Source: Raineya sp. (lineage in GTDB: Bacteria; Bacteroidota; Bacteroidia; Cytophagales; Thermonemataceae). From it: 64,000 nucleotides of DNA. Positions 7,614-15,000 of the stretch are shown one piece after another. The position numbers and the translations under genes were made by a program. The notes beneath the pieces were generated by a model. It searched no databases. It was not told the DNA's origin and saw nothing but the letters and a program-made list of their open reading frames with translations. Numbering within the stretch: position 1 is the first letter of the stretch; every line of letters starts with the position of its first letter. Where the stretch lies: contig JALONN010000010.1 in the NCBI GenBank assembly GCA_025454915.1, positions 76,339 to 140,338 of the forward strand, given 5' to 3'.

Positions 7614-8213
7614 CTATTGTTCAAATGGATATTTATCATGGAAGATATTATCCAAATTGTATTGTAATTCTGAATGCTCTAATAATACTTCATCGGGCAA
7701 TTCTGTTGGGAGTTCTCCCATGATACTATATTCAGAATTTAAGCCACTACCTTTTTTAGTAATTACAAAATCATATTTGGTAGGGTCTGCCCAACTTTGT
7801 TTTTTCAAATAGCCTAAAATTCCAGCTATTAGACTTTTTTGAGTTATTTCAAGCACTTGGAATTTTTGTGTTTTCTGATTGAAAACTAAGAAAGCCCAAA
7901 AATACTTAGGGTCTTCAAAAACCTTTTCACCACTTTTCTTGGTGATTGTTTTTGCGTTCATTTTTTGAAGCTCCTCATTTGTGAAATAAGATTCTTTTAA
8001 AATCTTTTTGTCATCATTGGGGTCTCTTTTGATTTTTCTTCTGATAGGTTTCGAGTTTTCATCATTGGTTTTCTCACTAAAGAAAACATACCCTTCAATG
8101 ATTCGACTCATAATCCTAACTTGATACTCTCCTTCTTCTTTGAAGCTAAGGAATTGGTCTGCTTTGCTAGGGATTTCAAAATCCTCTGTTGAATTGACTG
8201 GTAAGAACTGCAT
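7614..8213 (-). CDS. Putative phage ssDNA-binding protein (gp32-like role)
   Basis: A 199-residue soluble protein with FLSFKEEGEYQVRIMS near the N-terminus, YFWAFLVFNQKTQKFQVLEI in the middle, DFVITKKGSGLNSEYSI, and an acidic C-terminal region. This pattern (FL.f.eG...iRil, fWaf.V.n......iLeI.q, yDi.i...G) recurs in phage single-stranded DNA-binding proteins found near recombination genes. Family assignment is from memory of such patterns. Its promoter is the leftward member of a divergent pair that shares the phage-wide palindromic operator. Confidence 0.5.
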   Translation of the reverse strand: MQFLPVNSTEDFEIPSKADQFLSFKEEGEYQVRIMSRIIEGYVFFSEKTNDENSKPIRRKIKRDPNDDKKILKESYFTNEELQKMNAKTITKKSGEKVFEDPKYFWAFLVFNQKTQKFQVLEITQKSLIAGILGYLKKQSWADPTKYDFVITKKGSGLNSEYSIMGELPTELPDEVLLEHSELQYNLDNIFHDKYPFEQ

Positions 8214-8265
8214 ACTTTTTGACTTTTAAGGTTTAAAAAAATTACACTACGCTTTAAAGCATATA

Positions 8266-8297
8266 CAAAGTAAGTAAATAAATAATTTATTTACAAA
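8266..8297 (-). promoter_or_regulatory. Leftward promoter with 19-bp palindrome in the spacer
   Basis: On the minus strand a TTTG (8297-8294) and TTACTTTG (8273-8266) are separated by exactly 20 bases, fitting the Bacteroidota -33/-7 promoter. The spacer is the perfect 9+1+9 palindrome of TAAATAAAT and ATTTATTTA (8275-8293). It drives the gene starting at 8213. Related copies lie at 8321, 11721, 22896 and 28215. Confidence 0.6.
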
Positions 8298-8320
8298 TGT
8301 TTCATTATATTTTTTTTAAT

Positions 8321-8343
8321 TAAATAAATTATTTATATATTTG
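8321..8343 (+). promoter_or_regulatory. Rightward promoter with palindromic operator
   Basis: TATATTTG (8336-8343) matches the TAnnTTTG -7 box. The palindrome variant TAAATAAATTATTTATATA (8321-8339) overlaps it. The following leader (TATAGACAATTTTAAT) is shared with the promoters at 11721 and 22896. The Gp157-like gene starts 44 bases downstream. Confidence 0.6.
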
Positions 8344-8386
8344 TATAGACAATTTTAATATTCATTCACCTTTAAATCATTTACTT

Positions 8387-8878
8387 ATGGAAAAAACAGG
8401 AATGTTTCAAATCTCAAGTCAGTACAGAGAGCTTGTAGAAGAGCTTGAAAATGCTGATGGAGAGTTCACTCCCGAACTATCAGAAAAGCTAAAACTTACA
8501 GAAGAAGACCTCAAAGCCAAAGCAGAAGCCTACGGTTTTGTAATTAAATCAAAGAAATCAAGAGTGGAGCATGCCAAAAACATGAAAAAACATTATGATG
8601 CTTTGATTAAAAAAGAGGAGGCTGATATAGAAAGATTAGAATTTAATCTAATCAGGGCTATTGGAATTTATGGGGAAATTAAAACACCTTCGTTTAAATT
8701 CTCAATTTCTCCAAGCGAAGTGGTAAATATTGAGAATAAGAATGAAATACCTAAAAAATTCCTGAAAGTAGTAGAAGCAGAACCCGATATATCGGCAATA
8801 AAAGTGGCTTTAAAAGCAGGAGAAAAAGTAAAAGGAGCTGTTTTAGCTAAGAATAGTAATTTAAGAATCGGAAAATAG
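8387..8878 (+). CDS. Gp157-family (siphovirus Gp157-like) protein
   Basis: The 163-residue protein has the Gp157 layout: a charged helical N-terminal half (YRELVEELENADGEFTPELSEKL; KHYDALIKKEEADIERLEFNL) and a C-terminal part with KTPSFKFSISPSEVVNIENKNEIP and DISAIKVALKAGEKVKGAVL. Gp157 proteins of streptococcal phages have been linked to phage resistance and usually sit beside recombination/replication genes, as here. It is the first gene behind a regulated promoter and overlaps the following nuclease gene by one base. Confidence 0.8.
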   Translation: MEKTGMFQISSQYRELVEELENADGEFTPELSEKLKLTEEDLKAKAEAYGFVIKSKKSRVEHAKNMKKHYDALIKKEEADIERLEFNLIRAIGIYGEIKTPSFKFSISPSEVVNIENKNEIPKKFLKVVEAEPDISAIKVALKAGEKVKGAVLAKNSNLRIGK

Positions 8879-9213
8879 TGAAAGTAAAAAAAAAGAATAC
8901 CAAGTCCCAAGTCATACGCTTGGGTCTTCTGGCAGAGTTAGAAGCCTACTTAAAGGCAAAATATGGAATATATGCAAAAGAGTACACATTCCATCCAACA
9001 AGGCAATGGAGATTTGATTATGCAATCCCCAATGAACTTGTAAAAATAGCAATTGAAATAGAAGGGGGGATATATTCAGGTGGCAGGCACACAAGAGGTT
9101 CAGGATACCAAAAAGATTTATACAAATACAATACAGCTGTAAAGATGGGTTGGAGATTATACAGATTTACCTACAGCGATCTCAAGAAGAAAATTCACTT
9201 AAAATTCATATAA
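8878..9213 (+). CDS. Putative PD-(D/E)XK endonuclease (VRR/DUF559-like)
   Basis: It starts at a GTG overlapping the Gp157 stop (TAGTG). The 111-residue protein has WRFDYAIP followed by KIAIEIEGG, which provide the D and ExE residues of a PD-(D/E)XK nuclease core, then RGSGYQKDLYKYNTAVKMGWRLYRFTYSDL, as in small DUF559/VRR-type phage nucleases. The N-terminus is very basic, suiting DNA binding. A role in recombination or Holliday-junction processing with the adjacent Gp157 and ssDNA-binding proteins is inferred. Confidence 0.65.
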   Translation: MKVKKKNTKSQVIRLGLLAELEAYLKAKYGIYAKEYTFHPTRQWRFDYAIPNELVKIAIEIEGGIYSGGRHTRGSGYQKDLYKYNTAVKMGWRLYRFTYSDLKKKIHLKFI

Positions 9214-9214
9214 T

Positions 9215-10006
9215 ATGCAAACATACACTTTTATCTTGCCTTCAGGCATTGAGGCAGAAGTCAAATATATCTCTGGGGAAGCATCAGAAGTATTTACTAA
9301 AAAGAAGAATATTGAGACAGGAATGGCTCACACGCTTTTAATCAAACAAGTATTAGTAAGAGTTGGGGATGAAACAAACATTACAATTGAGTTTATAGAG
9401 AGGCTTTTAACAAAAGATAGAAAAGCTATTTTATTTACAGCAAGACAATTTACTTATGATTTCCCCGAAGAGTACAAGATTATTACCAAGTTTGGAAAAT
9501 CAGAGGTAGAATATCCAATATCTTTAGAAGACTATGTTCCCAGCAACTACCCTTTTTATCAAAAAATAGTAGATGAAAAGAAGAAGTTATCTGAGGAAAA
9601 TGAATTCAAATACGAACCAGAGCCAGCTTTTAAGAGCTATGAAGAGGTATTGGAAAAAAGAAAATGTGAGGTTTTACTGCCAAAATCAAAAAAAACAGTC
9701 TATTTTTATTTGATGACAGGAAAAGACGAGAAGAGAGCTTTAAAAGTTAATTCAGATGAAGCTAGCCTTTTAACAGTCATGAGCTTGAGAAACCCTGTTG
9801 AGATGGGGCAAAAGGGAGAAATCATGTTGAACTTAAGGGAACTCCATGCAATGGATTTAGGTGCTTTGAATGGAGAAATGGATGAGGCGGAAGATGATTT
9901 TCAAACTGTGATTGAGATTAATGACCCGAATAAATTCGGGGAATCTAAAATTGTAAATATTATGGATCATCATTTTTTTTTCGGATACCGCCGCTCATCG
10001 AAATAA
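9215..10006 (+). CDS. Tail assembly chaperone-like protein, zero-frame product
   Basis: The 263-residue protein has two similar halves. The first (FILPSGIEAEVKYISGEASE, LLTKDRKAILFTARQF) resembles gp26/T4_baseplate-like chaperones with LPSG..v and L...DR..ll. The second (VLLPKSKKTVYFYLMTGKDE, PVEMGQKGEIMLNLRELHAMD) resembles E/41/14-type tail assembly chaperones. The zero frame ends soon after a run of nine T residues at 9973-9981. A -1 slip there opens a further 64 codons, the usual G/GT-type frameshift of tail chaperones. It lies far from the tape-measure and tube genes, which is unusual. Confidence 0.55.
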   Translation: MQTYTFILPSGIEAEVKYISGEASEVFTKKKNIETGMAHTLLIKQVLVRVGDETNITIEFIERLLTKDRKAILFTARQFTYDFPEEYKIITKFGKSEVEYPISLEDYVPSNYPFYQKIVDEKKKLSEENEFKYEPEPAFKSYEEVLEKRKCEVLLPKSKKTVYFYLMTGKDEKRALKVNSDEASLLTVMSLRNPVEMGQKGEIMLNLRELHAMDLGALNGEMDEAEDDFQTVIEINDPNKFGESKIVNIMDHHFFFGYRRSSK

Positions 10007-10173
10007 GGTTTGTTTTGGGGTATGGGGAGAACAATCTCAATATCACATGGCAGGAATTACTAATGTTACCTGTTATTCATATTGAAAGATTGTTTGAACT
10101 TCATAAGAACCAAAAAGAAATTGAAGATAAAGAATATGAAAAAATTAGAAGTAATAGAAATCCGTCATTTTAA
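9979..10173 (+). CDS. -1 frameshift extension of the tail chaperone-like gene
   Basis: From the poly-T slip site the -1 frame reads RIPPLIEIRFVLGYGENN, then LNITWQELLMLPVIHIERLF, and ends at TAA 10171-10173. It has no plausible start of its own near the junction and fills the gap before the terminator. The fused product would have about 318 residues. Frameshifted tail chaperones in many phages have this layout: a long first part and a short helical extension. A plain frameshift mutation in a gene that was once continuous is the alternative. Confidence 0.5.
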   Translation, partial: FRIPPLIEIRFVLGYGENNLNITWQELLMLPVIHIERLFELHKNQKEIEDKEYEKIRSNRNPSF

Positions 10174-10188
10174 GTAATAGTGTATATT

Positions 10189-10219
10189 AAAAAAGGGACT
10201 TTTTGAGTCCCTTTTTTTT
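10189..10219. terminator. Bidirectional terminator between convergent genes
   Basis: AAAAAAGGGACT and AGTCCCTTTTTTTT form a stem with a five-base loop (TTTTG), flanked by A and T runs. It separates the rightward chaperone-like gene from the leftward DUF4352 gene. Confidence 0.85.
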
Positions 10220-10832
10220 ATTGTATGTCTCCTATGTATATTTTAACATCACTTCTGGCAGGTTCCCAAACTACTTTTCCCTTTATTTCTTTAGGTATCT
10301 TATAAACCAAATTAGTAGTTTTGGTAGTCAATGGATTAATCTGGTCCATCAATAGTCCCCATCCTTCAAGTAAAACTGGCTCAGGATTATCAAAAGTATA
10401 ATCTTTACCATTATAGTTTATAATAATCTTTCCTGCAAACATCATCCTACTTTCGTTATCAATATTTTTAAAAGTAACATTCATCACCAGGTATTGATTG
10501 TCTTTTTCTGGTTTCAAGTCCACAAACTCATTACCTGTATTGACAGCTTCCATAACACCTACCTTGTTGACTGTGATTTCAAAATATTCAGTTTTAATAG
10601 CTTGTCCTATTTGTGGTTTTGCTGGTTCATCTTTTACAACTACTGGCTGATCAGATTTGGAAGAGCTGCTACTACTTTCTTTTTTAGGTCCCATGATAAT
10701 GCTCATGATGAAGGCCACCACTATAATAAAAATAATCAGTCTTATGTAGTTTACTTTTACTTTTTCATTCTCCACAGTAAGTCCAATGAATTTGTAGAGA
10801 CCAGGCAGTTTTTGGATTGCATTTTTTAGCAT
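10218..10832 (-). CDS. Membrane-anchored DUF4352 (telokin-like) protein, probable moron
   Basis: The track starts at a TTG (10859); the ATG at 10832 (MLKNAIQKLPGLYKFIG) gives 204 residues. A single membrane helix (YIRLIIFIIVVAFIMSIIMG, about residues 30-49) is followed by a Ser/Lys-rich linker and a beta-rich exported domain starting IGQAIKTEYFEITVNKVG, the usual opening of DUF4352 immunoglobulin-like domains, with YLVMNVTFKNID next. Such proteins are often carried by prophages and may act at the cell surface. It is isolated by terminators and a repeat array, as expected of an independently expressed moron. Confidence 0.65.
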   Translation of the reverse strand: MLKNAIQKLPGLYKFIGLTVENEKVKVNYIRLIIFIIVVAFIMSIIMGPKKESSSSSSKSDQPVVVKDEPAKPQIGQAIKTEYFEITVNKVGVMEAVNTGNEFVDLKPEKDNQYLVMNVTFKNIDNESRMMFAGKIIINYNGKDYTFDNPEPVLLEGWGLLMDQINPLTTKTTNLVYKIPKEIKGKVVWEPARSDVKIYIGDIQ

Positions 10833-10901
10833 AGCATAAAGAGTTTTAGTGAAGACCAAAACTAAAAAAAAGATTCAAAATAACAAATAATATTAATAAG
10901 T

Positions 10902-11204
10902 GAAACGCAAAAGGAACGGATAAGTATTTATAAATCAATGAAATATAATAGATTTTGAAACGCATTTGTGTACGATTACGGAACGCAAAAGGAACGGATA
11001 AGAGATTTTTGAAGAGTTTTTATAAAAAAATGAAACGCAAAAGGAACGGATAAAAAACTAAATGTCAATAATTTACATTGAATTTTGAAACGCATTTGAG
11101 TACGATTAACATAATTTTTATTCATTTGAAACGCAAAAGGAACGGATAAATATTTGTTTTTCAGTTTTTTATGATAATTTTTGAAACGGTTTTGAGTACG
11201 CCCT
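10902..11204. repeat. Array of seven A/B repeats (iteron-like)
   Basis: Two related 22-bp repeats alternate. Type A (GAAACGCAAAAGGAACGGAT followed by AA) occurs at 10902, 10980 (first base pair changed), 11032 and 11128. Type B (GAAACGCATTTGTGTACGAT followed by TA) occurs at 10957, 11087 and, diverged, 11183. Each A at 10902, 11032 and 11128 is followed by a B exactly 55 bases later; the A at 10980 is alone. The spacers are unrelated AT-rich sequence. An AT-only stretch (11209-11245) follows. The array fills the gap upstream of the DUF4352 gene. A replication origin, partition site or multi-operator are all possible. Confidence 0.85.
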
Positions 11205-11341
11205 ATCTCTAGTATATATAGTATATATATTTAGTTATAATAGTTAATAGTAGTTTTCTTTTTTGGTTCTTTTTTCTTTTGAATTTTTCTTGAAAAAAAT
11301 GCGGAATATTTTTTTAATGTTTTGCGGAAAATTCATGAGAC
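11205..11341. other. AT-rich non-coding stretch beside the repeat array
   Basis: No gene is seen. The segment starts with CTAGTATATATAGTATATAT, continues as T-rich sequence (TTTTCTTTTTTGGTTCTTTT) and ends at the terminator of the gene at 11366. Next to iteron-like repeats it could serve as a DNA-unwinding element, but that is inference. Confidence 0.4.
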
Positions 11342-11368
11342 AAAAAAAACCTGCTGTTTAGCAGGTTA
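11342..11368 (-). terminator. Leftward rho-independent terminator
   Basis: On the minus strand AACCTGCTAAACAGCAGGTT is followed by eight T residues. The hairpin overlaps the stop codon of the gene at 11366 and isolates it from the repeat array. Confidence 0.85.
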
Positions 11369-11608
11369 ATATTTAATTTTTTCGCCGAGTCCCCAGTCTG
11401 GTTTCTCCTGGTCTTCCATTGGAATTACGAAGAAAGTTCGTCCGTCTATATCTACTCTTTCAATATTTAGTTTTCCCGATTTTATATACTCATAGACTAT
11501 TTTAGGTGTAACACCTATTGAATTTCGCTTCACATTAGGAAAGTGATAAGAAATACTGATCACTGTCTTTAATTCCGCAGGGTTTACAAGTTTCGTTTGC
11601 TCTCCCAT
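11366..11608 (-). CDS. Small winged-helix/MerR-like DNA-binding protein
   Basis: The 80-residue protein contains NSIGVTPKIVYEYIKSGKLN followed by VDIDGRTFFVIP. A helix-turn-helix with GVTP...Y.YI.SGKL and a beta wing (IDGR.F..IP) is typical of excisionase- and MerR-like small DNA-binding proteins. It is monocistronic, with its own terminator and a promoter region facing a divergent early gene that carries the shared palindrome. It is a candidate regulator of the phage or an excisionase; the integrase, however, is 35 kb away. Confidence 0.55.
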   Translation of the reverse strand: MGEQTKLVNPAELKTVISISYHFPNVKRNSIGVTPKIVYEYIKSGKLNIERVDIDGRTFFVIPMEDQEKPDWGLGEKIKY

Positions 11609-11641
11609 AGTTTTAGAATTTTTATGATAGGCACAAAGGAA

Positions 11642-11661
11642 ATAAATAAATTACATATTTA
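11642..11661 (-). promoter_or_regulatory. Degenerate copy of the palindromic operator
   Basis: On the minus strand TAAATATGTAATTTATTTA followed by TTTCCTTTGTG resembles the phage promoter/operator unit with about three mismatches in one arm. It lies upstream of the DNA-binding protein gene starting at 11608. Confidence 0.4.
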
Positions 11662-11712
11662 CAACTGCCAAATAAATATTTTTAGTTTTATTAAAAAAAA
11701 TATAATAAAATA

Positions 11713-11744
11713 TTTGCAAGTAAATAAATTATTTATTTACTTTG
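11713..11744 (+). promoter_or_regulatory. Rightward promoter with perfect palindromic operator
   Basis: TTTG (11713-11716), a 20-base spacer and TTACTTTG (11737-11744) form a Bacteroidota-type promoter. The perfect palindrome TAAATAAATTATTTATTTA occupies 11721-11739. The leader TATAACAATTTTAATTATTC is nearly identical to that at 22920. The gene at 11785 starts 41 bases after the -7 box. Confidence 0.65.
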
Positions 11745-11784
11745 TATAACAATTTTAATTATTCACAATAAATATATTACTCTT

Positions 11785-12096
11785 ATGAAAAATGCAACTC
11801 AAAGACTCGTAATGAAAAACGCTTGGGAAATTGTTAGAAGTTTAGGCGTTAAATTCGTAGAAGCTTTAAAAAGAGCTTGGCAAGCTATAAAAGCAGAAAG
11901 CTTATCTTATTTTAAAATCAAATTCATAAAAGAATCAACTGGAGAAATTACTGAAAGGGTTGGTTCAAACGCCAGAATTAAAAACGGCACTCACTTAAGT
12001 TTCCACTCAATTACTGATAATGGTTACAGACAAGCAATCATTAAGAATATTATCTCCGTAGAACCTGCTAATGTAGAATATAAAGTAGAGGCTTAG
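11785..12096 (+). CDS. Small early phage protein with AW...EAL..AW motif
   Basis: This 103-residue basic protein has two amphipathic helices at the N-terminus (KNAWEIVRSLGVKFVEALKR, then AWQAIKAES). That AWE...SEAL+.AW pattern heads many small phage proteins of unknown function. The C-terminal half is beta-rich (IKNGTHLSFHSITDN, RQAIIKNIISVEP). It is the first gene behind a promoter with the perfect palindrome and is probably an early gene co-transcribed with the methyltransferase-like and helicase genes. I know no function. Confidence 0.6.
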   Translation: MKNATQRLVMKNAWEIVRSLGVKFVEALKRAWQAIKAESLSYFKIKFIKESTGEITERVGSNARIKNGTHLSFHSITDNGYRQAIIKNIISVEPANVEYKVEA

Positions 12097-12116
12097 TCCT
12101 CTACTATTTTAATCTT

Positions 12117-12917
12117 ATGGAAGAGATAAAAAAAATTTTGAACCCTGATAAGAGATATGCCCGAATAGTAACTGAGATACAAAAAAAGTTTGATGAATTG
12201 AGTTACTATGAGAGAAGCAGAGTGTTTGACGATTTCCTTACCTGTGCAATTTGTACTTTTCATAATACGAATTTAAGATACAGGCTACTGGCTTGTGATA
12301 TTGAGAACGAAAAGAAGTATTTGGAGGTAATTAAGCATTATAAGCCAAGAGAACAATTGATTATTAAAGAGATTTTACACTTATTCATAGCAGCTGTTGA
12401 GGCTAAAAATTACTCAGACCCTTTGGGAGAATACTATGAACAATACTTTGCAAATAGCAGGCTTGGGCAATTCTTTACACCGATGGAGGTTTGTAGAATA
12501 ATGGCTAATATGGTTATAAATGAAGAATCTGAATATAAAACAGTTGTAGATGATACTGGATGTGGTTCAGGTAGGAATTTACTAGCAGCCGCCGAGAAAA
12601 ACCCGAAAAACTTCTTTAAAGCAAGGGATATAAGCCTCACAGTAGCAAAATTATGTACTCTCAATTGTTTTATGAATGGTTTGAGAGGAGAGGTAGCTTG
12701 GGGAGATGCTATTAGCCTTGAAACTTGGAAAGTTTGGGAAGTCAATATGATGGGCTTTGGTATTCGAGAAATTCCAATAGAAGAAAGTTTTTATTTTGGA
12801 CAGGAAAAAGAAGCCCTTGAATCTTTGAGAAGAAGAAAAGAAAGATTGAACGAAAAAATAACAGAGCAACCAAAAAACAATAAAAATAAACCCGATTTAC
12901 AATTTAAGTTATTCTAA
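12117..12917 (+). CDS. Degenerate N-6 adenine DNA methyltransferase-like protein
   Basis: The 266-residue protein has LGQFFTPMEVCRIMANMV (residues about 116-133), the GQFFTP segment of HsdM-type enzymes, followed by VDDTGCGSGRNLLAAA, the SAM-binding motif I, and RDISLTVAKLCTLNCFMNGL, corresponding to motif II. The catalytic NPP(F/Y) motif expected about 50 residues later is absent; the frame instead reads WGDAISLETWKVWEVN and goes into a charged tail. It may bind SAM and DNA without methylating, or use a divergent site. The gene is followed closely by the SF1 helicase. Confidence 0.65.
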   Translation: MEEIKKILNPDKRYARIVTEIQKKFDELSYYERSRVFDDFLTCAICTFHNTNLRYRLLACDIENEKKYLEVIKHYKPREQLIIKEILHLFIAAVEAKNYSDPLGEYYEQYFANSRLGQFFTPMEVCRIMANMVINEESEYKTVVDDTGCGSGRNLLAAAEKNPKNFFKARDISLTVAKLCTLNCFMNGLRGEVAWGDAISLETWKVWEVNMMGFGIREIPIEESFYFGQEKEALESLRRRKERLNEKITEQPKNNKNKPDLQFKLF

Positions 12918-12921
12918 CCTT

Positions 12922-14436
12922 ATGACCATGAATTTAACAGACGAACAAAAAGACATCATCTCATTTGATGAAAACATGAAAATTAGTGCCTTGGCGGGTA
13001 GCGGTAAAACATCTACTTTGATTGAGTTTGCAAAAAGCAGGGTAAAAAGTACATTCTTATACTTAGCATTTAACAGAAGTGTAAAAGATGAGGCAATAGA
13101 GAAGTTTTCCAAAAAAGGTGTTGAAAACGTAAGAATCGAAACTGCCCATTCACTTGCTTATAGAGCTGTAGCAATTCCATACAAATATGATGTAAAAAAC
13201 TACAAAACAGCCGATATACTTGAAATACCTGAAAGCCTTGAGAAGTTTAAAGCAGAAGACAGGTTGGATAATTTCATTTTTTGCAAGCACATCATGAAAT
13301 ACTTATCCATCTACTGTAATTCATCAGCTGTTAAAGTTACAGATATTAATTATTTGGAAAGTTGCACCAGTGAGCAATCTAAGGCATTTGTAACAGAAAA
13401 TTATGAGTATTTGGAAATGGCAGTCAAGAAAATATTGAAAAAAATGGATCATGGAGATATTGCCGTAACGCATGATTTTTACCTCAAAAAATATCAATTA
13501 TTATCTCCTGAATTAGATTATGATTATATTTTCTTTGATGAGGGTCAGGATGCCTCACCCTCAATGCTTGATATTTTCCTTCGACAAGAAAGTAAAAAGA
13601 TAATAGTAGGAGATACACACCAACAAATTTATGGTTGGAGAGGTGCTATAAACTCACTGGAGCAGGTTGATTTTGAGGAGTTCTTTTTAAGTAATTCATT
13701 TAGATTTTCTCAAGACATAGCAGATTTGGCAAACTCTGTACTCTCTTGGAAAAGTAATTTAGGTGAAGGCTTTTCAAAAACTAAAATTACAGGTCTTGGG
13801 GAGTATTTTCCCGAAAAAGAAATGGAAGGCAGAGCAATTCTTTCAAGAACAAATATTAAGTTACTTGCTAAGGCTATCAATTTTGTTTCAAGAAACCCAA
13901 AAACTAAGATTTATTTTGAAGGAAATATCAGCAGTTATACTTATGCTGATAGTGGTAGTAGTGTTTATGATGTATTGAACTTGTATTTACAAAAGAGAGA
14001 ATACATTAAAGATAAGCTAATTAAGCAGTTTAAAAGTATTTCGGAGCTTGAGGAATATATTAAAAAGTCTGAGGATAACGAATTAGGCGTTTTACTCGAA
14101 TTAGTGAGAACATACAGACACGAACTTCCAAGATTGATAAATGCTATTAAGGAGCAACAAGCACCCACAAAAGAGCAGGCATCTATGGTATTCTCTACCA
14201 TTCACAAAGCAAAAGGCATGGAGTATGATGAGGTAGAATTACTTGAAGGATTTTTAACAAAAACATCTTTTACTAAATTCTTAGAAGATGATAAAAAGGA
14301 CAGTGAGGCATTTTCCAAAATCATTGAAGAAATCAATATTCTGTATGTGGGCATCACGAGGGCAAGACAGAAAATAAAACTACCACTTGAAATACTCCTT
14401 AGTGGTTCATCAAGCCCTCAAATAATACTTACCTAA
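12922..14436 (+). CDS. Superfamily 1 DNA helicase (UvrD/Rep-like)
   Basis: The 504-residue protein has the SF1A motifs in order: Q-like ISFDENMKI, Walker A ISALAGSGKTSTL (about residue 23), Walker B YIFFDEGQDASP, motif III IVGDTHQQIYGWRGA, motif V STIHKAKGMEYDEV and motif VI LYVGITRARQKIKL. It is shorter than UvrD (about 720), lacking much of the 1B/2B insertions, and resembles compact phage or Fbh1-like helicases. It likely unwinds DNA in phage replication or recombination with the SSB-like proteins. It starts four bases after the methyltransferase-like gene and converges with a baseplate gene. Confidence 0.85.
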   Translation: MTMNLTDEQKDIISFDENMKISALAGSGKTSTLIEFAKSRVKSTFLYLAFNRSVKDEAIEKFSKKGVENVRIETAHSLAYRAVAIPYKYDVKNYKTADILEIPESLEKFKAEDRLDNFIFCKHIMKYLSIYCNSSAVKVTDINYLESCTSEQSKAFVTENYEYLEMAVKKILKKMDHGDIAVTHDFYLKKYQLLSPELDYDYIFFDEGQDASPSMLDIFLRQESKKIIVGDTHQQIYGWRGAINSLEQVDFEEFFLSNSFRFSQDIADLANSVLSWKSNLGEGFSKTKITGLGEYFPEKEMEGRAILSRTNIKLLAKAINFVSRNPKTKIYFEGNISSYTYADSGSSVYDVLNLYLQKREYIKDKLIKQFKSISELEEYIKKSEDNELGVLLELVRTYRHELPRLINAIKEQQAPTKEQASMVFSTIHKAKGMEYDEVELLEGFLTKTSFTKFLEDDKKDSEAFSKIIEEINILYVGITRARQKIKLPLEILLSGSSSPQIILT

Positions 14437-14937
14437 CTACCAACCCAAATTATCTTTAATATCATTCACCCTTTCATTGACATCATTGTCTAATGTGAGG
14501 GTGATGCTTATTTCTATCATCTGTGGTAAGAAATCGAAACCAGGTAAGTGAATCTTTTCTTTAGCAGAAAACTTGGAAACTACCCACTTGTTATTTCTAA
14601 ATCTTCTTCCCCAAATCAAAACTACCTGAGGAGTTTTTCCAGTGGTTGTATCTTGGTAAGTGAGGGATTCAATCCATTTAGCCCTGTAGGCTGCATCTGT
14701 CTTTGCATCATCATCAGCTAGTAGATAGAAAGTAAAGCTGATTTCCTTAGAGCCTCCAGTAAAGTGATGGAGCGGGTTGTTTCTTCCCACAGCCTGCACA
14801 TTCTGAAGGTTTACGTTTCTATTGATATTCAATTCCTCTGGCAAAAACTGAATAGCAAGCCTTTCATTTGACCTTAAATCAATTAAGTAAATGAGGGCAT
14901 CTGTACTGGTGGCTATGGGTTTCCAACGTTCTTCCAT
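14437..14937 (-). CDS. Baseplate/tube-linker protein (CIS-tube, gp53-like)
   Basis: The 166-residue protein contains AIQFLPEELNINRNVNLQNV, FTGGSKEISFTFYL, WIESLTYQ and QVVLIWGRRFRNNKWVVSKF. This is the pattern of contractile injection system tube/LysM-associated proteins (f.P.e......n....... h..gg....l.f.l, W..sL.y......P..v.l.WG). These proteins sit between tube and baseplate hub. The usual fused LysM domain is missing here, but a free LysM protein is encoded at 42454. The gene stands alone far from other tail genes, divergent from the ParB gene. Confidence 0.65.
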   Translation of the reverse strand: MEERWKPIATSTDALIYLIDLRSNERLAIQFLPEELNINRNVNLQNVQAVGRNNPLHHFTGGSKEISFTFYLLADDDAKTDAAYRAKWIESLTYQDTTTGKTPQVVLIWGRRFRNNKWVVSKFSAKEKIHLPGFDFLPQMIEISITLTLDNDVNERVNDIKDNLGW

Positions 14938-14960
14938 CTTTTATTTTAATAAAAAATTTA

Positions 14961-14976
14961 TATATTTGCAAATATA
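14961..14976. promoter_or_regulatory. Back-to-back divergent promoters (16-bp palindrome)
   Basis: TATATTTGCAAATATA is a perfect palindrome, so each strand carries a TATATTTG (-7 box). The plus-strand copy is 33 bases before the ATG of the ParB-like gene and the minus-strand copy is 32 bases before the ATG of the baseplate gene. Two polymerases could hardly bind at once, so the operons may compete. Confidence 0.55.
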
Positions 14977-15000
14977 ATTTATTTTAATTAAATTATTTTA

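Noticed and set aside
10902-11204. CRISPR array
   Set aside because: Repeats are of two types, distances between neighbouring starts are 55, 23, 52, 55, 41 and 55, and no cas genes are in the window.
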